A DNA stretch of 64,000 nucleotides from Candidatus Rifleibacteriota bacterium (GTDB lineage Bacteria; Muiribacteriota; Ozemobacteria; Ozemobacterales; Ozemobacteraceae), in the NCBI GenBank assembly GCA_024710355.1, contig JANJUX010000040.1, positions 62,001 to 126,000 on the forward strand, written 5' to 3'. Both the position numbers and the translations under genes were made by a program. Positions 42,960-49,630 of the stretch are shown piece by piece. Under the pieces are notes generated by a model. That model did not search any database and was not told the DNA's origin. It worked only from the letters and a program-made list of their open reading frames with translations. Within the stretch, counting starts at the first letter, position 1. Each line of letters opens with the position of its first letter.

Positions 42960-44213
42960 TCAGTATTTCTTTTCGTCGACGAACGAAAGTGATTCGTCAA
43001 TTGCCTTGAGCGTGTATTTGAGATCTTCGTCAGTGTGCCGGTAGCAGATGTAACCGTGGTGATACGGCTGCAGGAACACCTTGCGTCTGATCAGCTGGGT
43101 ATAGAAGTCGACGCGTTTTGCCTTATAGGTTTTGGCTTCGTCTTTGTTGAAGGTGACGAATGGCATCTGCGGCACCGGGGAAGCGCCTGTCGAGACTTTG
43201 TGCTTTGCCAGAATTTTGCCGAGCTCGGCGTTGAACCATTCGCCCTTGGCTTTGACGACGTCGAGAACCTTGTCGCGTTCGAGCATTTCGATGGTTTTGA
43301 GAGCGGCGGCGAATTCAAGGCTGTTCGGGAAGAAAGTCGATGAAATGAAAACTTCCTTTTCGATTTTTTTCATGAACTGCGCTTTGCCGACACAGGCGCC
43401 GATCGGGTAACCATTCGCCATTGCTTTGCCGAAGGTTGACAGGTCGGGGGTGACGCCAAACAGGGTCTGGGCGCCACCGATATGAACTCTGAAGCCGGAG
43501 CGGATTTCGTCAAAAATAAGAACCGCGCCGTATTTGTCGGCCAGAGCTCTTACGCCTTCGAGAAAGCCGGGTTTCGGATATTCGACCTGCTCGGCGAGGG
43601 GGTGCCCGATCGGGGTAACGATGATGGCAGCAGTCTGGTCGCCATGCTGCTTCATCAGATCTTCGAGCTGTTCGAGATGGTTATAGTGAAATTCATAAAC
43701 ATCTTCATAGAGTTTGGCAGGAACGCCACCTTTTACTTCGACGCACCAGTCATGCCAGCCATGGTACCCGCAGCGCATGATCTTGTTCCGGCCAGTGTAG
43801 CCACGGGCAACGCGGGTTGCCAGAGTTGTGGCATCTGAGCCGGTTTTGACGAAAACGGTCATTTCGGCACATTTGATCAAGTTTTTCAACTTAACTGCCA
43901 GCTGATTCTGAATTGGCTGGGTGAGAGAAAAACAGAAGCCTTTGTTGCGCATCTGGTCGATTGCGGCGTTATCGATTTCTTCTTCGCGGTGGCCGATGAT
44001 GATCGGGCCGTAGGCACAAAGGTAATCGAGATATTCGTTGCCGTCGATATCGGTTATTCTGCCGCCTTTACCGTGGTCGAAATATATCGGGTATTCGCCC
44101 TCGACAAAGTTGTATGGGCGTCTGATACCGAGAACACCACCCGGGGTGCAGGTCTTGCCGTGTTCGAATTCGGCCATGCTTTTCTTTAAATTGAGCTTCG
44201 GTGCGTCGTACAT
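42960..44213 (-). CDS. kat: Class III aminotransferase, probable 3-aminobutyryl-CoA aminotransferase (Kat)
   Basis: 417 residues from the ATG at 44213, which follows AGGAGGGAAGG. It is a class III PLP aminotransferase close to glutamate-1-semialdehyde aminomutase in sequence: FVKTGSDATTLATRVARGYTG binds phosphate, Asp235 (LIFDEIRSGFR) contacts the pyridine nitrogen, and Lys263 (FGKAMANGYP) holds PLP. Hem genes are absent around it; instead it leads the kce-atoDA-kdd-kamABC unit, and no kal is present. An acyl-CoA beta-transaminase, Kat, is known to replace Kal in the lysine pathway of Cloacimonas-type bacteria, giving acetoacetyl-CoA and glutamate or alanine. That assignment is strong by context but not proven by sequence. 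Confidence 0.8.
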   Translation of the reverse strand: MYDAPKLNLKKSMAEFEHGKTCTPGGVLGIRRPYNFVEGEYPIYFDHGKGGRITDIDGNEYLDYLCAYGPIIIGHREEEIDNAAIDQMRNKGFCFSLTQPIQNQLAVKLKNLIKCAEMTVFVKTGSDATTLATRVARGYTGRNKIMRCGYHGWHDWCVEVKGGVPAKLYEDVYEFHYNHLEQLEDLMKQHGDQTAAIIVTPIGHPLAEQVEYPKPGFLEGVRALADKYGAVLIFDEIRSGFRVHIGGAQTLFGVTPDLSTFGKAMANGYPIGACVGKAQFMKKIEKEVFISSTFFPNSLEFAAALKTIEMLERDKVLDVVKAKGEWFNAELGKILAKHKVSTGASPVPQMPFVTFNKDEAKTYKAKRVDFYTQLIRRKVFLQPYHHGYICYRHTDEDLKYTLKAIDESLSFVDEKKY

Positions 44214-44345
44214 AATTCCTTCCCTCCTGATATATGTTCTGATGAGGTAAAACAAGCTGCGAATCAAGTATTGAACCACTTGCAGGGCAAATCAGCCGCA
44301 GCCTTGTTAATGCTATCACAAACTCTGGTTTCTTTCTGCAAAAAA

Positions 44346-44369
44346 AAATCCCCCGTTGCCGGGGGATTT
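44346..44369 (-). terminator. Intrinsic terminator of the Ser/Asp-repeat gene
   Basis: 9-bp stem AAATCCCCC/GGGGGATTT with a 6-nt loop, followed by a run of Ts on the minus strand, 15 bp past the stop at 44385. It separates this gene from the lysine unit starting at 44213. Confidence 0.92.
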
Positions 44370-44384
44370 TCGCTGGTTTTAAAG

Positions 44385-45053
44385 TCAGTCTTCAGAAGAA
44401 CTGTCGTCAGATGAGCTGTCTGTAGCCGACGAATCTGCGTCAGAGTCATCGCTGCCGCTGTCTGAATCGCCTGAGTCATCAGAACTACCGGAATCTGAGT
44501 CCCCGGAGTCGCCCGAATCGTCAGAGTCATCCGGTTTATCAGAGTCACCCGAATCGCCTGGGTTGTCAGAGTCGCCCGAATCATCCGGCTTGTCCGAATC
44601 ATCGGTATCATCCGAATCTCCAGAATCTCCAGAATCTCCAGAATCACCGGAGTCGCCTGAGTCGCCCGAATCACCGGAATCACCCGAATCACCCGAATCA
44701 CCCGAATAGCCTGAGCCTGAACTTCCGGAAGAAGATCCGGAGGCGCTGTCTGGAACGCTTTCCCAGGTGTCGGCCTTGATTTCTTTGCCTACGAGGGTAC
44801 CTTCAATTTTGATATCTTTGTTTTCATACTGCTCGGCAATGGCCTTGCCGTTTTCATCCATAACCAGTGTGTAGGTTACCGGATTACCGGCGCCATCACG
44901 ATTGCTGGTCTGAAGGACAGCGCCGCTGATCTGCCTGCTGGCATCTCTGGTAACGGTAATCATGCCGGAAAAGAATGCAGCAGAAGCAGAGGCCAGGGAC
45001 ATGGCAAAGAACCCTGCCGCCAGGGCGGCAACGGTAATTTTTTTGGATCTCAT
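44385..45053 (-). CDS. Exported protein with Ser/Asp(Gly) repeat tail
   Basis: 222 residues. A signal peptide ends at about residue 25 (ASASAA). A small domain (about 26-100, TVTRDASRQISGAVLQTSN onward) is beta-rich and unrecognised. From about 103 to the end the protein is a low-complexity tail made almost only of Ser, Asp and Gly with a few Pro/Lys, mostly GDS triplets early and SSD/DSS later, like the SD stalks of surface adhesins and acidic mineral- or calcium-binding proteins. There is no LPxTG or lipobox. GAAAGGAAG precedes the ATG. It follows the 56-codon gene by 50 bp, probably on the same transcript, and ends at a strong terminator. Confidence 0.82.
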   Translation of the reverse strand: MRSKKITVAALAAGFFAMSLASASAAFFSGMITVTRDASRQISGAVLQTSNRDGAGNPVTYTLVMDENGKAIAEQYENKDIKIEGTLVGKEIKADTWESVPDSASGSSSGSSGSGYSGDSGDSGDSGDSGDSGDSGDSGDSGDSGDSDDTDDSDKPDDSGDSDNPGDSGDSDKPDDSDDSGDSGDSDSGSSDDSGDSDSGSDDSDADSSATDSSSDDSSSED

Positions 45054-45103
45054 TCAGGGTACTTCCTTTCAGGGAACTTACGGGCTATTAGTAAGATCAA
45101 CCA

Positions 45104-45274
45104 TCAGTCTTCGTTACTATAATAATCTAATTCATCTTTATCGTCTGTAAAAATTTTCACCCCGCGTCTGGGCTTTTTTGCCTTTGCCCGCCGTGGCTCA
45201 TTGGCAAAATCGAAATCATCGTATTCTCTCTTCATCTTTTTCAACACTTTTTTATCTGGTTTTTGAGTTTTCAC
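45104..45274 (-). CDS. Small highly charged 56-residue protein
   Basis: A GTG-started gene of 56 codons with an excellent ribosome site, AAAGGAG 8 bp upstream. The product is rich in Lys, Arg, Asp and Glu: a basic start (KTQKPDKKVLKKMKREY), an acidic-aromatic DDFDF, a basic KAKKPRRG, and an acidic end (DDKDELDYYSNED). It has no membrane segment and I know no family for it. A near-consensus promoter lies 59-87 bp upstream and a perfect 14-bp palindrome overlaps the ribosome site. It is probably cotranscribed with the Ser/Asp-repeat gene. Charge pattern suggests binding to nucleic acid or protein; this is inference. Confidence 0.65.
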   Translation of the reverse strand: MKTQKPDKKVLKKMKREYDDFDFANEPRRAKAKKPRRGVKIFTDDKDELDYYSNED

Positions 45275-45285
45275 CTTTCATTCTC

Positions 45286-45299
45286 CTTTGTATACAAAG
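45286..45299. promoter_or_regulatory. Perfect 14-bp palindrome overlapping the ribosome site
   Basis: CTTTGTATACAAAG is a perfect palindrome 11 bp upstream of the GTG at 45274, sharing bases with the AAAGGAG ribosome site and lying downstream of the promoter at 45333-45361. The position suits a repressor operator or an RNA hairpin that masks the ribosome site. Confidence 0.45.
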
Positions 45300-45332
45300 A
45301 AAAATCAATAAAATAGACAGACTCCTACCTTG

Positions 45333-45361
45333 CTTATGCCAAGTTTGCAGAATTTTGTCAA
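45333..45361 (-). promoter_or_regulatory. Sigma-70-like promoter for the 56-codon and Ser/Asp-repeat genes
   Basis: On the minus strand TTGACA (45356-45361) is followed after exactly 17 bp by CATAAG (45333-45338): a perfect -35 and a 4/6 -10. Confidence 0.7.
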
Positions 45362-45373
45362 GAGGGGTACACG

Positions 45374-46354
45374 CTAGGGTCTGGTGGCAACGATAACCGC
45401 CCGCACCGGGGCAGGCAGCCCTTCGATTGTCAGATCGTGATTTTGCGGGTCGAGGCATTTTTCAAGCGATTCCCCCGGCATCCAGGTCGTGGTTCTCTGT
45501 TCTTCGACAGTTGTTCTGGCTGCATCGGCAAGTCTGACGTCGGCAAAACCAATTTTGGTAAGCCATTTGCATAGAGCCGGCACCGACGGAATGAACCAGA
45601 CATTGTTCATTCTCGCGTAGCGATCCTGCGGTACAAGCACCTGGTTTTCATCACCGGCGATGACCAGCGTTTCAAGAACCAGCTCACCGCCCCGTCGCAA
45701 CAGCATTTTCAGGCTTCTGAGAAAATCAAAGGGCGAGCGGCGATGATAAAAAACTCCCATCGAAAAAACCGTGTCAAAAGCTTCCATGTTTTCCGGAAGA
45801 TCTTCGAAGCCGGTTGGCAGAAGAAAGGTGTCTGTCACTTTGAGATATTTCTGTACAGCTGAAAATTGCGCCAGAAAAAGCATTGATGGATCGATGCCGA
45901 TAGTAAGAGCGGCTCCCATGGAGGCCATGCGAAAGAGGTAGTAGCCGTTGCCACACCCGACGTCAAGAACTTTGCGCCCACGCAGACTACTGATGTGCGG
46001 CGCTACACGCTCCCATTTCATGTCACAACGCCATTCGCTGTCGATAAAAGTTCCACATATATCGAAGGGGCCTTTTCGCCAGGGTTGCAGCTGCAGAAGC
46101 GCCTGTCTGAGATTTTCAGCCGACCCGGTCGATACCGGTGCTTTGCTGATTGCAGACACAATTTTGCGGTCAATTTCGGCCCGGCAGTCAGCCAGTTCCG
46201 GAAGTTTCTGCAATGCGGCCAGCCACCCGGGAAGGTTGCCGTCTGGCTTGTTTGTAGCGGTTTCTACTGCATTCTGCAGATGCTTTTGCCACCTTTGCAG
46301 GCCGTGCCGGTTCAGTGCCTGATAAAATTCTGAAAAATCGAATGGACTGGTCAT
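45374..46354 (-). CDS. cmoB: tRNA U34 carboxymethyltransferase CmoB
   Basis: 326 residues from the ATG at 46354, which overlaps the cmoA stop as ATGA. CmoB transfers the carboxymethyl group of carboxy-SAM to 5-hydroxyuridine at tRNA position 34, giving cmo5U. The N-terminal helical part includes RKGPFDICGTFIDSEWRCDMKW, the family signature before the SAM fold. The SAM site is VLDVGCGNGYYLFRM (about 126-140), and DTVFSMGVFYHRRSPFDFL follows. The length matches the family. The promoter of the 56-codon gene lies just beyond its stop. Confidence 0.95.
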   Translation of the reverse strand: MTSPFDFSEFYQALNRHGLQRWQKHLQNAVETATNKPDGNLPGWLAALQKLPELADCRAEIDRKIVSAISKAPVSTGSAENLRQALLQLQPWRKGPFDICGTFIDSEWRCDMKWERVAPHISSLRGRKVLDVGCGNGYYLFRMASMGAALTIGIDPSMLFLAQFSAVQKYLKVTDTFLLPTGFEDLPENMEAFDTVFSMGVFYHRRSPFDFLRSLKMLLRRGGELVLETLVIAGDENQVLVPQDRYARMNNVWFIPSVPALCKWLTKIGFADVRLADAARTTVEEQRTTTWMPGESLEKCLDPQNHDLTIEGLPAPVRAVIVATRP

Positions 46355-47085
46355 TTGATAGCGAGCATCGACATGAAATTGAAACACTGAAACCAGACGT
46401 CGGCACTGCTGAAGCCCGCGTCGAGCAGCCGTTGCGTATGGGTTTCGATGGTTTCGGGAATCAGCACGTTTTCGAGAGCGGTGCGCTTCTGACTTATTTC
46501 GAGCTCACTGTAGCCGTTGGCCTTTTTAAAAGCGTGGTATACGTCGATCAGAAGTTCGTTGACATGCTGATTGTTGAACTTAACTTTTTCAGAGAGAATC
46601 AGAATTCCGCCAGGAAGCATGCCGTCGGCGATTTTTTTGAGCAGTGGCCTTCTCTGTGACGGGTCGATGAACTGCAGAGTAAAATTCATTACCACCACTG
46701 AAGCGTTGGTAAATTCACAGCTGTTGGCATCGGCGCAGATGAACTCCATTCTGGCGGCGTCTTCGGGGCGGCTGGCGATCTGACGGCAGCGGTCGATCAT
46801 CGCGTTGGAAGTATCGATGCCGACAATCAGGCAGTTTTTGACTTTCAGCCCTTTGAGCATGGCCAGCGAACTGGCTCCGAGCGAACACCCGAGGTCATAA
46901 AGATTCGAGCCAGGTTGAGCATAGCGGGCGGTAAGGGTTTCGATCATGTTGATAATCGCCGGGTAACCGGGAATCGATCTTTTCAGCATATCTGGAAATA
47001 CCGCTGCAACCCTGTCGTCAAAAACAAAATCTGCGGGTTTTTCGATTATTTCCGCAAAAATTCGATCTCTGTTCGTTTCAGACAT
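46351..47085 (-). CDS. cmoA: Carboxy-SAM synthase CmoA
   Basis: 244 residues. CmoA makes carboxy-S-adenosylmethionine from SAM and prephenate for CmoB. Characteristic parts are FDDRVAAVFPDMLKRSIPGY (about 21-40), YDLGCSLGASSLAML (SAM/prephenate site, about 59-73) and VVMNFTLQFIDPSQR (about 130-144). It overlaps cmoB by 4 bp. Its only plausible ribosome site, GAGG 10 bp upstream, lies inside the 3' arm of the hairpin at 47090-47119, so initiation may be sensitive to that structure. Confidence 0.95.
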   Translation of the reverse strand: MSETNRDRIFAEIIEKPADFVFDDRVAAVFPDMLKRSIPGYPAIINMIETLTARYAQPGSNLYDLGCSLGASSLAMLKGLKVKNCLIVGIDTSNAMIDRCRQIASRPEDAARMEFICADANSCEFTNASVVVMNFTLQFIDPSQRRPLLKKIADGMLPGGILILSEKVKFNNQHVNELLIDVYHAFKKANGYSELEISQKRTALENVLIPETIETHTQRLLDAGFSSADVWFQCFNFMSMLAIK

Positions 47086-47089
47086 GAAA

Positions 47090-47119
47090 AATGCGCCTCA
47101 ATTTGAATTGAGACGCATT
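47090..47119 (-). terminator. Hairpin upstream of cmoA: terminator and/or ribosome-site mask
   Basis: 14-bp stem (AATGCGTCTCAATT/AATTGAGGCGCATT on the minus strand) with a 2-nt centre and a following T-run that runs into the cmoA ATG. One pair is G-U in minus-strand RNA but C-A in plus-strand RNA, so it folds better from the minus strand. It can end the transcript of the endonuclease-like gene, and its 3' arm holds the GAGG of cmoA. Confidence 0.75.
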
Positions 47120-47142
47120 ATAACAGCAGGTCGGCAATAAGT

Positions 47143-48060
47143 CTATCTGCCCGGCTGGGCTTTTAGGAGCCAGAAATCATTATAGAGAAGGCCATGGTCA
47201 GAGTAGTCGAGGTCGAACCCGGTGACCTTGCTGGTTGCATAACGCCACGGGCCGTAAGTGAACAGATAATCAATCTTAACGTCTGGCAGATTCTTGAAAG
47301 TGGTGTTCAGATTGGCAGAGGCATCTTTCATTCTCTGAGACAGCCACTTGATGCGGTCTGATTTGGGGCGCGAATTGAAATCGCCGCACAAAATGACCGG
47401 AAACTCACTCTTTTCAACGATTTCCCAGATTTGTTCAACCTGTCGGTTTGATTCTTCTGCTTTCAGGCTGAGATGGGCGACGAGAATCTTGACTTTGCCA
47501 GCTGTTCCCAGGTCGACGGTGGCTTCGAGACAGCTTCTCTGTTCATTCTTTTCGTCAGAACGGTACAGGTTGTGGTTCTTGTGGTCAACGATCGGAAATC
47601 GCGAAACGATGGCATTGCCCTGTGTCGCCATTTTGCCGAACAGGCCGCGTTTGAGGTTCTGGGCATAAACATGATGAAAGCCGAGATATTCAGCAATGAA
47701 TTTGGGCTGATTTTTGAACAGAACCCTCAGATCGCCACTGGCAATTTCTGTGAAACCAATGATATCGAGACGGTTGTTTTTTACCAGTCTGGCGATTCCC
47801 TTCAGTTTTGAAGGCTTGCCGACTTCATTGAGCCCGCCGGTGTTTTCGCCGCGCGCATGCGCGATGTTGTAGCCGCCGACTCTGATCTTTTTCAATCCGT
47901 TCTCCGGCTTGAGTACGGCCCTGGCCGGGGCCTGATCCAGAGACGCTGCCGCATCGCTGACCTTAACCGTTTCATTGGCAAATGGCGAGGCCGCCCCTGC
48001 GGTCGACAGGCAGAAAAAGCACAAAAAGGCAAGCAGACCCAGACAGCAAAGGTTGCGCAT
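47143..48060 (-). CDS. Exported endonuclease/exonuclease/phosphatase-family protein
   Basis: 305 residues from the ATG at 48060, 7 bp after AGGAG; this gives a signal peptide (about 1-23, ending STAGAA). The EEP fold motifs are in order: VGGYNIAHARG, GFTEIASGD (metal-binding Glu), AHLSLKAEESN, CGDFNSRPKSD and the closing DYSDHG (catalytic Asp-His). Family members cleave DNA, RNA or phosphoesters such as inositol phosphates or sphingomyelin; substrate is not readable. Its signal peptide places it in the periplasm or outside, where a nuclease or lipid phosphodiesterase role would fit nutrient scavenging. It is transcribed away from the Qng1 gene. Confidence 0.85.
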   Translation of the reverse strand: MRNLCCLGLLAFLCFFCLSTAGAASPFANETVKVSDAAASLDQAPARAVLKPENGLKKIRVGGYNIAHARGENTGGLNEVGKPSKLKGIARLVKNNRLDIIGFTEIASGDLRVLFKNQPKFIAEYLGFHHVYAQNLKRGLFGKMATQGNAIVSRFPIVDHKNHNLYRSDEKNEQRSCLEATVDLGTAGKVKILVAHLSLKAEESNRQVEQIWEIVEKSEFPVILCGDFNSRPKSDRIKWLSQRMKDASANLNTTFKNLPDVKIDYLFTYGPWRYATSKVTGFDLDYSDHGLLYNDFWLLKAQPGR

Positions 48061-48131
48061 ATGCATGCTCCTTAAGCAATTCAGTCTCAATTTATAATAT
48101 ACCTGCGATCTGAGCATCGGTTTAAAAAATA

Positions 48132-48160
48132 TTGAGAAAATTCTGACCCGGCTGTACAAT
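48132..48160 (+). promoter_or_regulatory. Sigma-70-like promoter of the Qng1 gene
   Basis: TTGAGA (48132-48137), 17-bp spacer, TACAAT (48155-48160): each box matches the consensus at five of six positions. The ATG follows 32 bp downstream. Confidence 0.75.
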
Positions 48161-48192
48161 GGGAGCTAATTCCTGGAGTTGCGGAGAACCTC

Positions 48193-49161
48193 ATGAAAAA
48201 CCGTCTTTTTTCTATTGTCAGGGAAAGCTGTGCCCGAGTGGCCGGTCTGGCGCGGTCGGTCAGCATCAATCACGACCTTCTTGGTGACTATGTTGCCTCT
48301 CTTCCTGTCGAAATAGCATTGAATCCGGTAATGGATACCGAAAATCATTTTTGCGATGACCCGGAAGCAGCGCTGGTCTATTTTCTCGTGCTCGACTGTA
48401 TAAACTTTGGTTCAGGCTGGTTCAATGCTCTTGACCTTGAATCTGGCTGTAAAAACGGCTATTTTACGATAGCCTCACGCCTTAAACGCGATTTTATAGC
48501 CAGGGGAAGCTACCAGGCCGACTTTCTGCAGCAGATAAGCGCCGAAGAATGCTGCCGTGTTTTCGGCCAGAACCCTGATAACTCCGCATCCTTTCAATTG
48601 ATGAATCTTTTTGCTGCGGCTCTGCGTGATTTTGGCGAACTGCTGCTGCGAGAATTTTCTGGTTCGTGCCGGGAGCTGGTTTTGGGTTCCGGTCATTCAG
48701 CTGCTGAACTAGGTGTCAGGCTTCTGAAAATGCCATTCTATCGTGATATCTTTCCTTATGCCGGGCGAGATACTTATATTTTGAAAAGGGTTCAGATAAC
48801 GGCTTCTGATCTGCATATTGCCTTTAAAGGCAGCGGTTACGGCAGGTTTGACGATATTGGTGACCTGACTATCTTTGCCGATAATCTGGTGCCGCATGTG
48901 CTGATGCACGATGGCATTCTGCAATACAGTGATGCGCTTGCCGGTGCGATTGCTTCTGGTCAGCCACTTGCTTCTGGTTCTGACGAGGAAATCGAGTTGA
49001 GAGCCTGCTGTGTGCATGCGGTTGAGCTGCTGCGCGAAGAGTTTGCCCGCCGAAATGTCGCGGTGACCTCTCAGGGGCTTGATTTCCTGCTCTGGAACCG
49101 TGGCCTCGACGAAAAATACGCCAGAACGCCGTCGCATTTCACCAGATGTGTTTTTTATTGA
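48193..49161 (+). CDS. Queuosine-salvage glycosidase, Qng1/DUF2419 family
   Basis: 322 residues of the DUF2419 family, which frees queuine from queuosine 5'-phosphate. Typical parts are VYFLVLDCINFGSGWFNAL (about 55-73; the DxINFG segment lies in the nucleoside pocket), TIFADNLVPHVLMHDGILQYS (about 229-249; conserved Asp and His), and the C-terminal LDFLLWNRGL. The length matches. It is common in eukaryotes and patchy in bacteria. It has its own promoter and terminator and sits beside cmoA/cmoB, so a tRNA wobble-modification neighbourhood is suggested; queuine salvage in this organism is inference, as tgt is not in the window. Confidence 0.85.
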   Translation: MKNRLFSIVRESCARVAGLARSVSINHDLLGDYVASLPVEIALNPVMDTENHFCDDPEAALVYFLVLDCINFGSGWFNALDLESGCKNGYFTIASRLKRDFIARGSYQADFLQQISAEECCRVFGQNPDNSASFQLMNLFAAALRDFGELLLREFSGSCRELVLGSGHSAAELGVRLLKMPFYRDIFPYAGRDTYILKRVQITASDLHIAFKGSGYGRFDDIGDLTIFADNLVPHVLMHDGILQYSDALAGAIASGQPLASGSDEEIELRACCVHAVELLREEFARRNVAVTSQGLDFLLWNRGLDEKYARTPSHFTRCVFY

Positions 49162-49170
49162 CCGGGATAA

Positions 49171-49197
49171 AAAATGGCCGCTGTCGGCGGCCATTTT
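49171..49197. terminator. Bidirectional terminator after the Qng1 gene
   Basis: 11-bp perfect stem AAAATGGCCGC/GCGGCCATTTT with a 5-nt loop and T-tracts on both strands, between the convergent ends at 49161 and 49229. Confidence 0.93.
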
Positions 49198-49228
49198 TAT
49201 AGAGAAAAAGAACAGATACAGGTTGAGG

Positions 49229-49450
49229 TTATTTGAGGTAGGTTGGTTGCGGAATATTAGCGGTTTTTACTTCCGGGCGCAGTTCTTCGCCGAAGGTCAT
49301 CACCCGGTCGTTCTGGCGTGGGTCTGAAGGTGCATACATCGAAGCGATGAACTGAAAAATACCGCCGGCGCTGAAGTTTTCCTGCGAGAGCGCCAGCCCT
49401 GAGCAGAGAGAGGCCATTAGCAACAGAATTATCAAGGTAGTTTTCTGCAT
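49229..49450 (-). CDS. Small exported protein, 73 residues
   Basis: A signal peptide is evident (residues about 1-22, MQKTTLIILLLMASLCSGLA), leaving a mature peptide of about 50 residues rich in Pro, Asp and Arg. I do not recognise it. A weak ribosome site (GGTGAATGAAG) precedes the ATG. It ends before the bidirectional terminator at 49171-49197, which supports it as a real gene. Confidence 0.65.
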   Translation of the reverse strand: MQKTTLIILLLMASLCSGLALSQENFSAGGIFQFIASMYAPSDPRQNDRVMTFGEELRPEVKTANIPQPTYLK

Positions 49451-49595
49451 ACTTCATTCACCAGCTTTTGTTCTGTCTGATTTACAACAAGCAAGATACG
49501 TACCATTCTTTCGACATTTTGCATGCGAAAATTTAGCTGAAAAAGGCTAATTTAAAGGCATTAAGATAAAAACAGTGTGAAAAAAAGGCCCATTG

Positions 49596-49611
49596 TGCTG
49601 AAATTTCAGCA
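49596..49611. repeat. Perfect 16-bp palindrome downstream of the radical SAM gene
   Basis: TGCTGAAATTTCAGCA is a perfect palindrome 20 bp past the stop of the YhcC-like gene (49631). On the minus strand a seven-T run follows 8-9 bp later, so it may be part of a weak terminator. Confidence 0.5.
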
Positions 49612-49630
49612 TCTCGCTGCCAGTTTTTAG

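Noticed and set aside
42960..44213. Glutamate-1-semialdehyde aminomutase (hemL) for tetrapyrrole synthesis
   Set aside because: Sequence is of that broad class, but no hem gene is near and it heads the lysine pathway operon; Kat fits the context better.
44214..44345. Lysine riboswitch ahead of the lysine fermentation operon
   Set aside because: The leader is only about 130 nt after the upstream terminator and I could not find the conserved L-box helices; no clear sigma-70 box pair was found either.
44264..44701. A frame reading the Ser/Asp-repeat DNA as an Ile/Arg/Thr-rich repeat protein
   Set aside because: It is the same repeat DNA in another frame of the same strand and runs through the terminator; the GDS frame has signal peptide, ribosome site and stop before the terminator.
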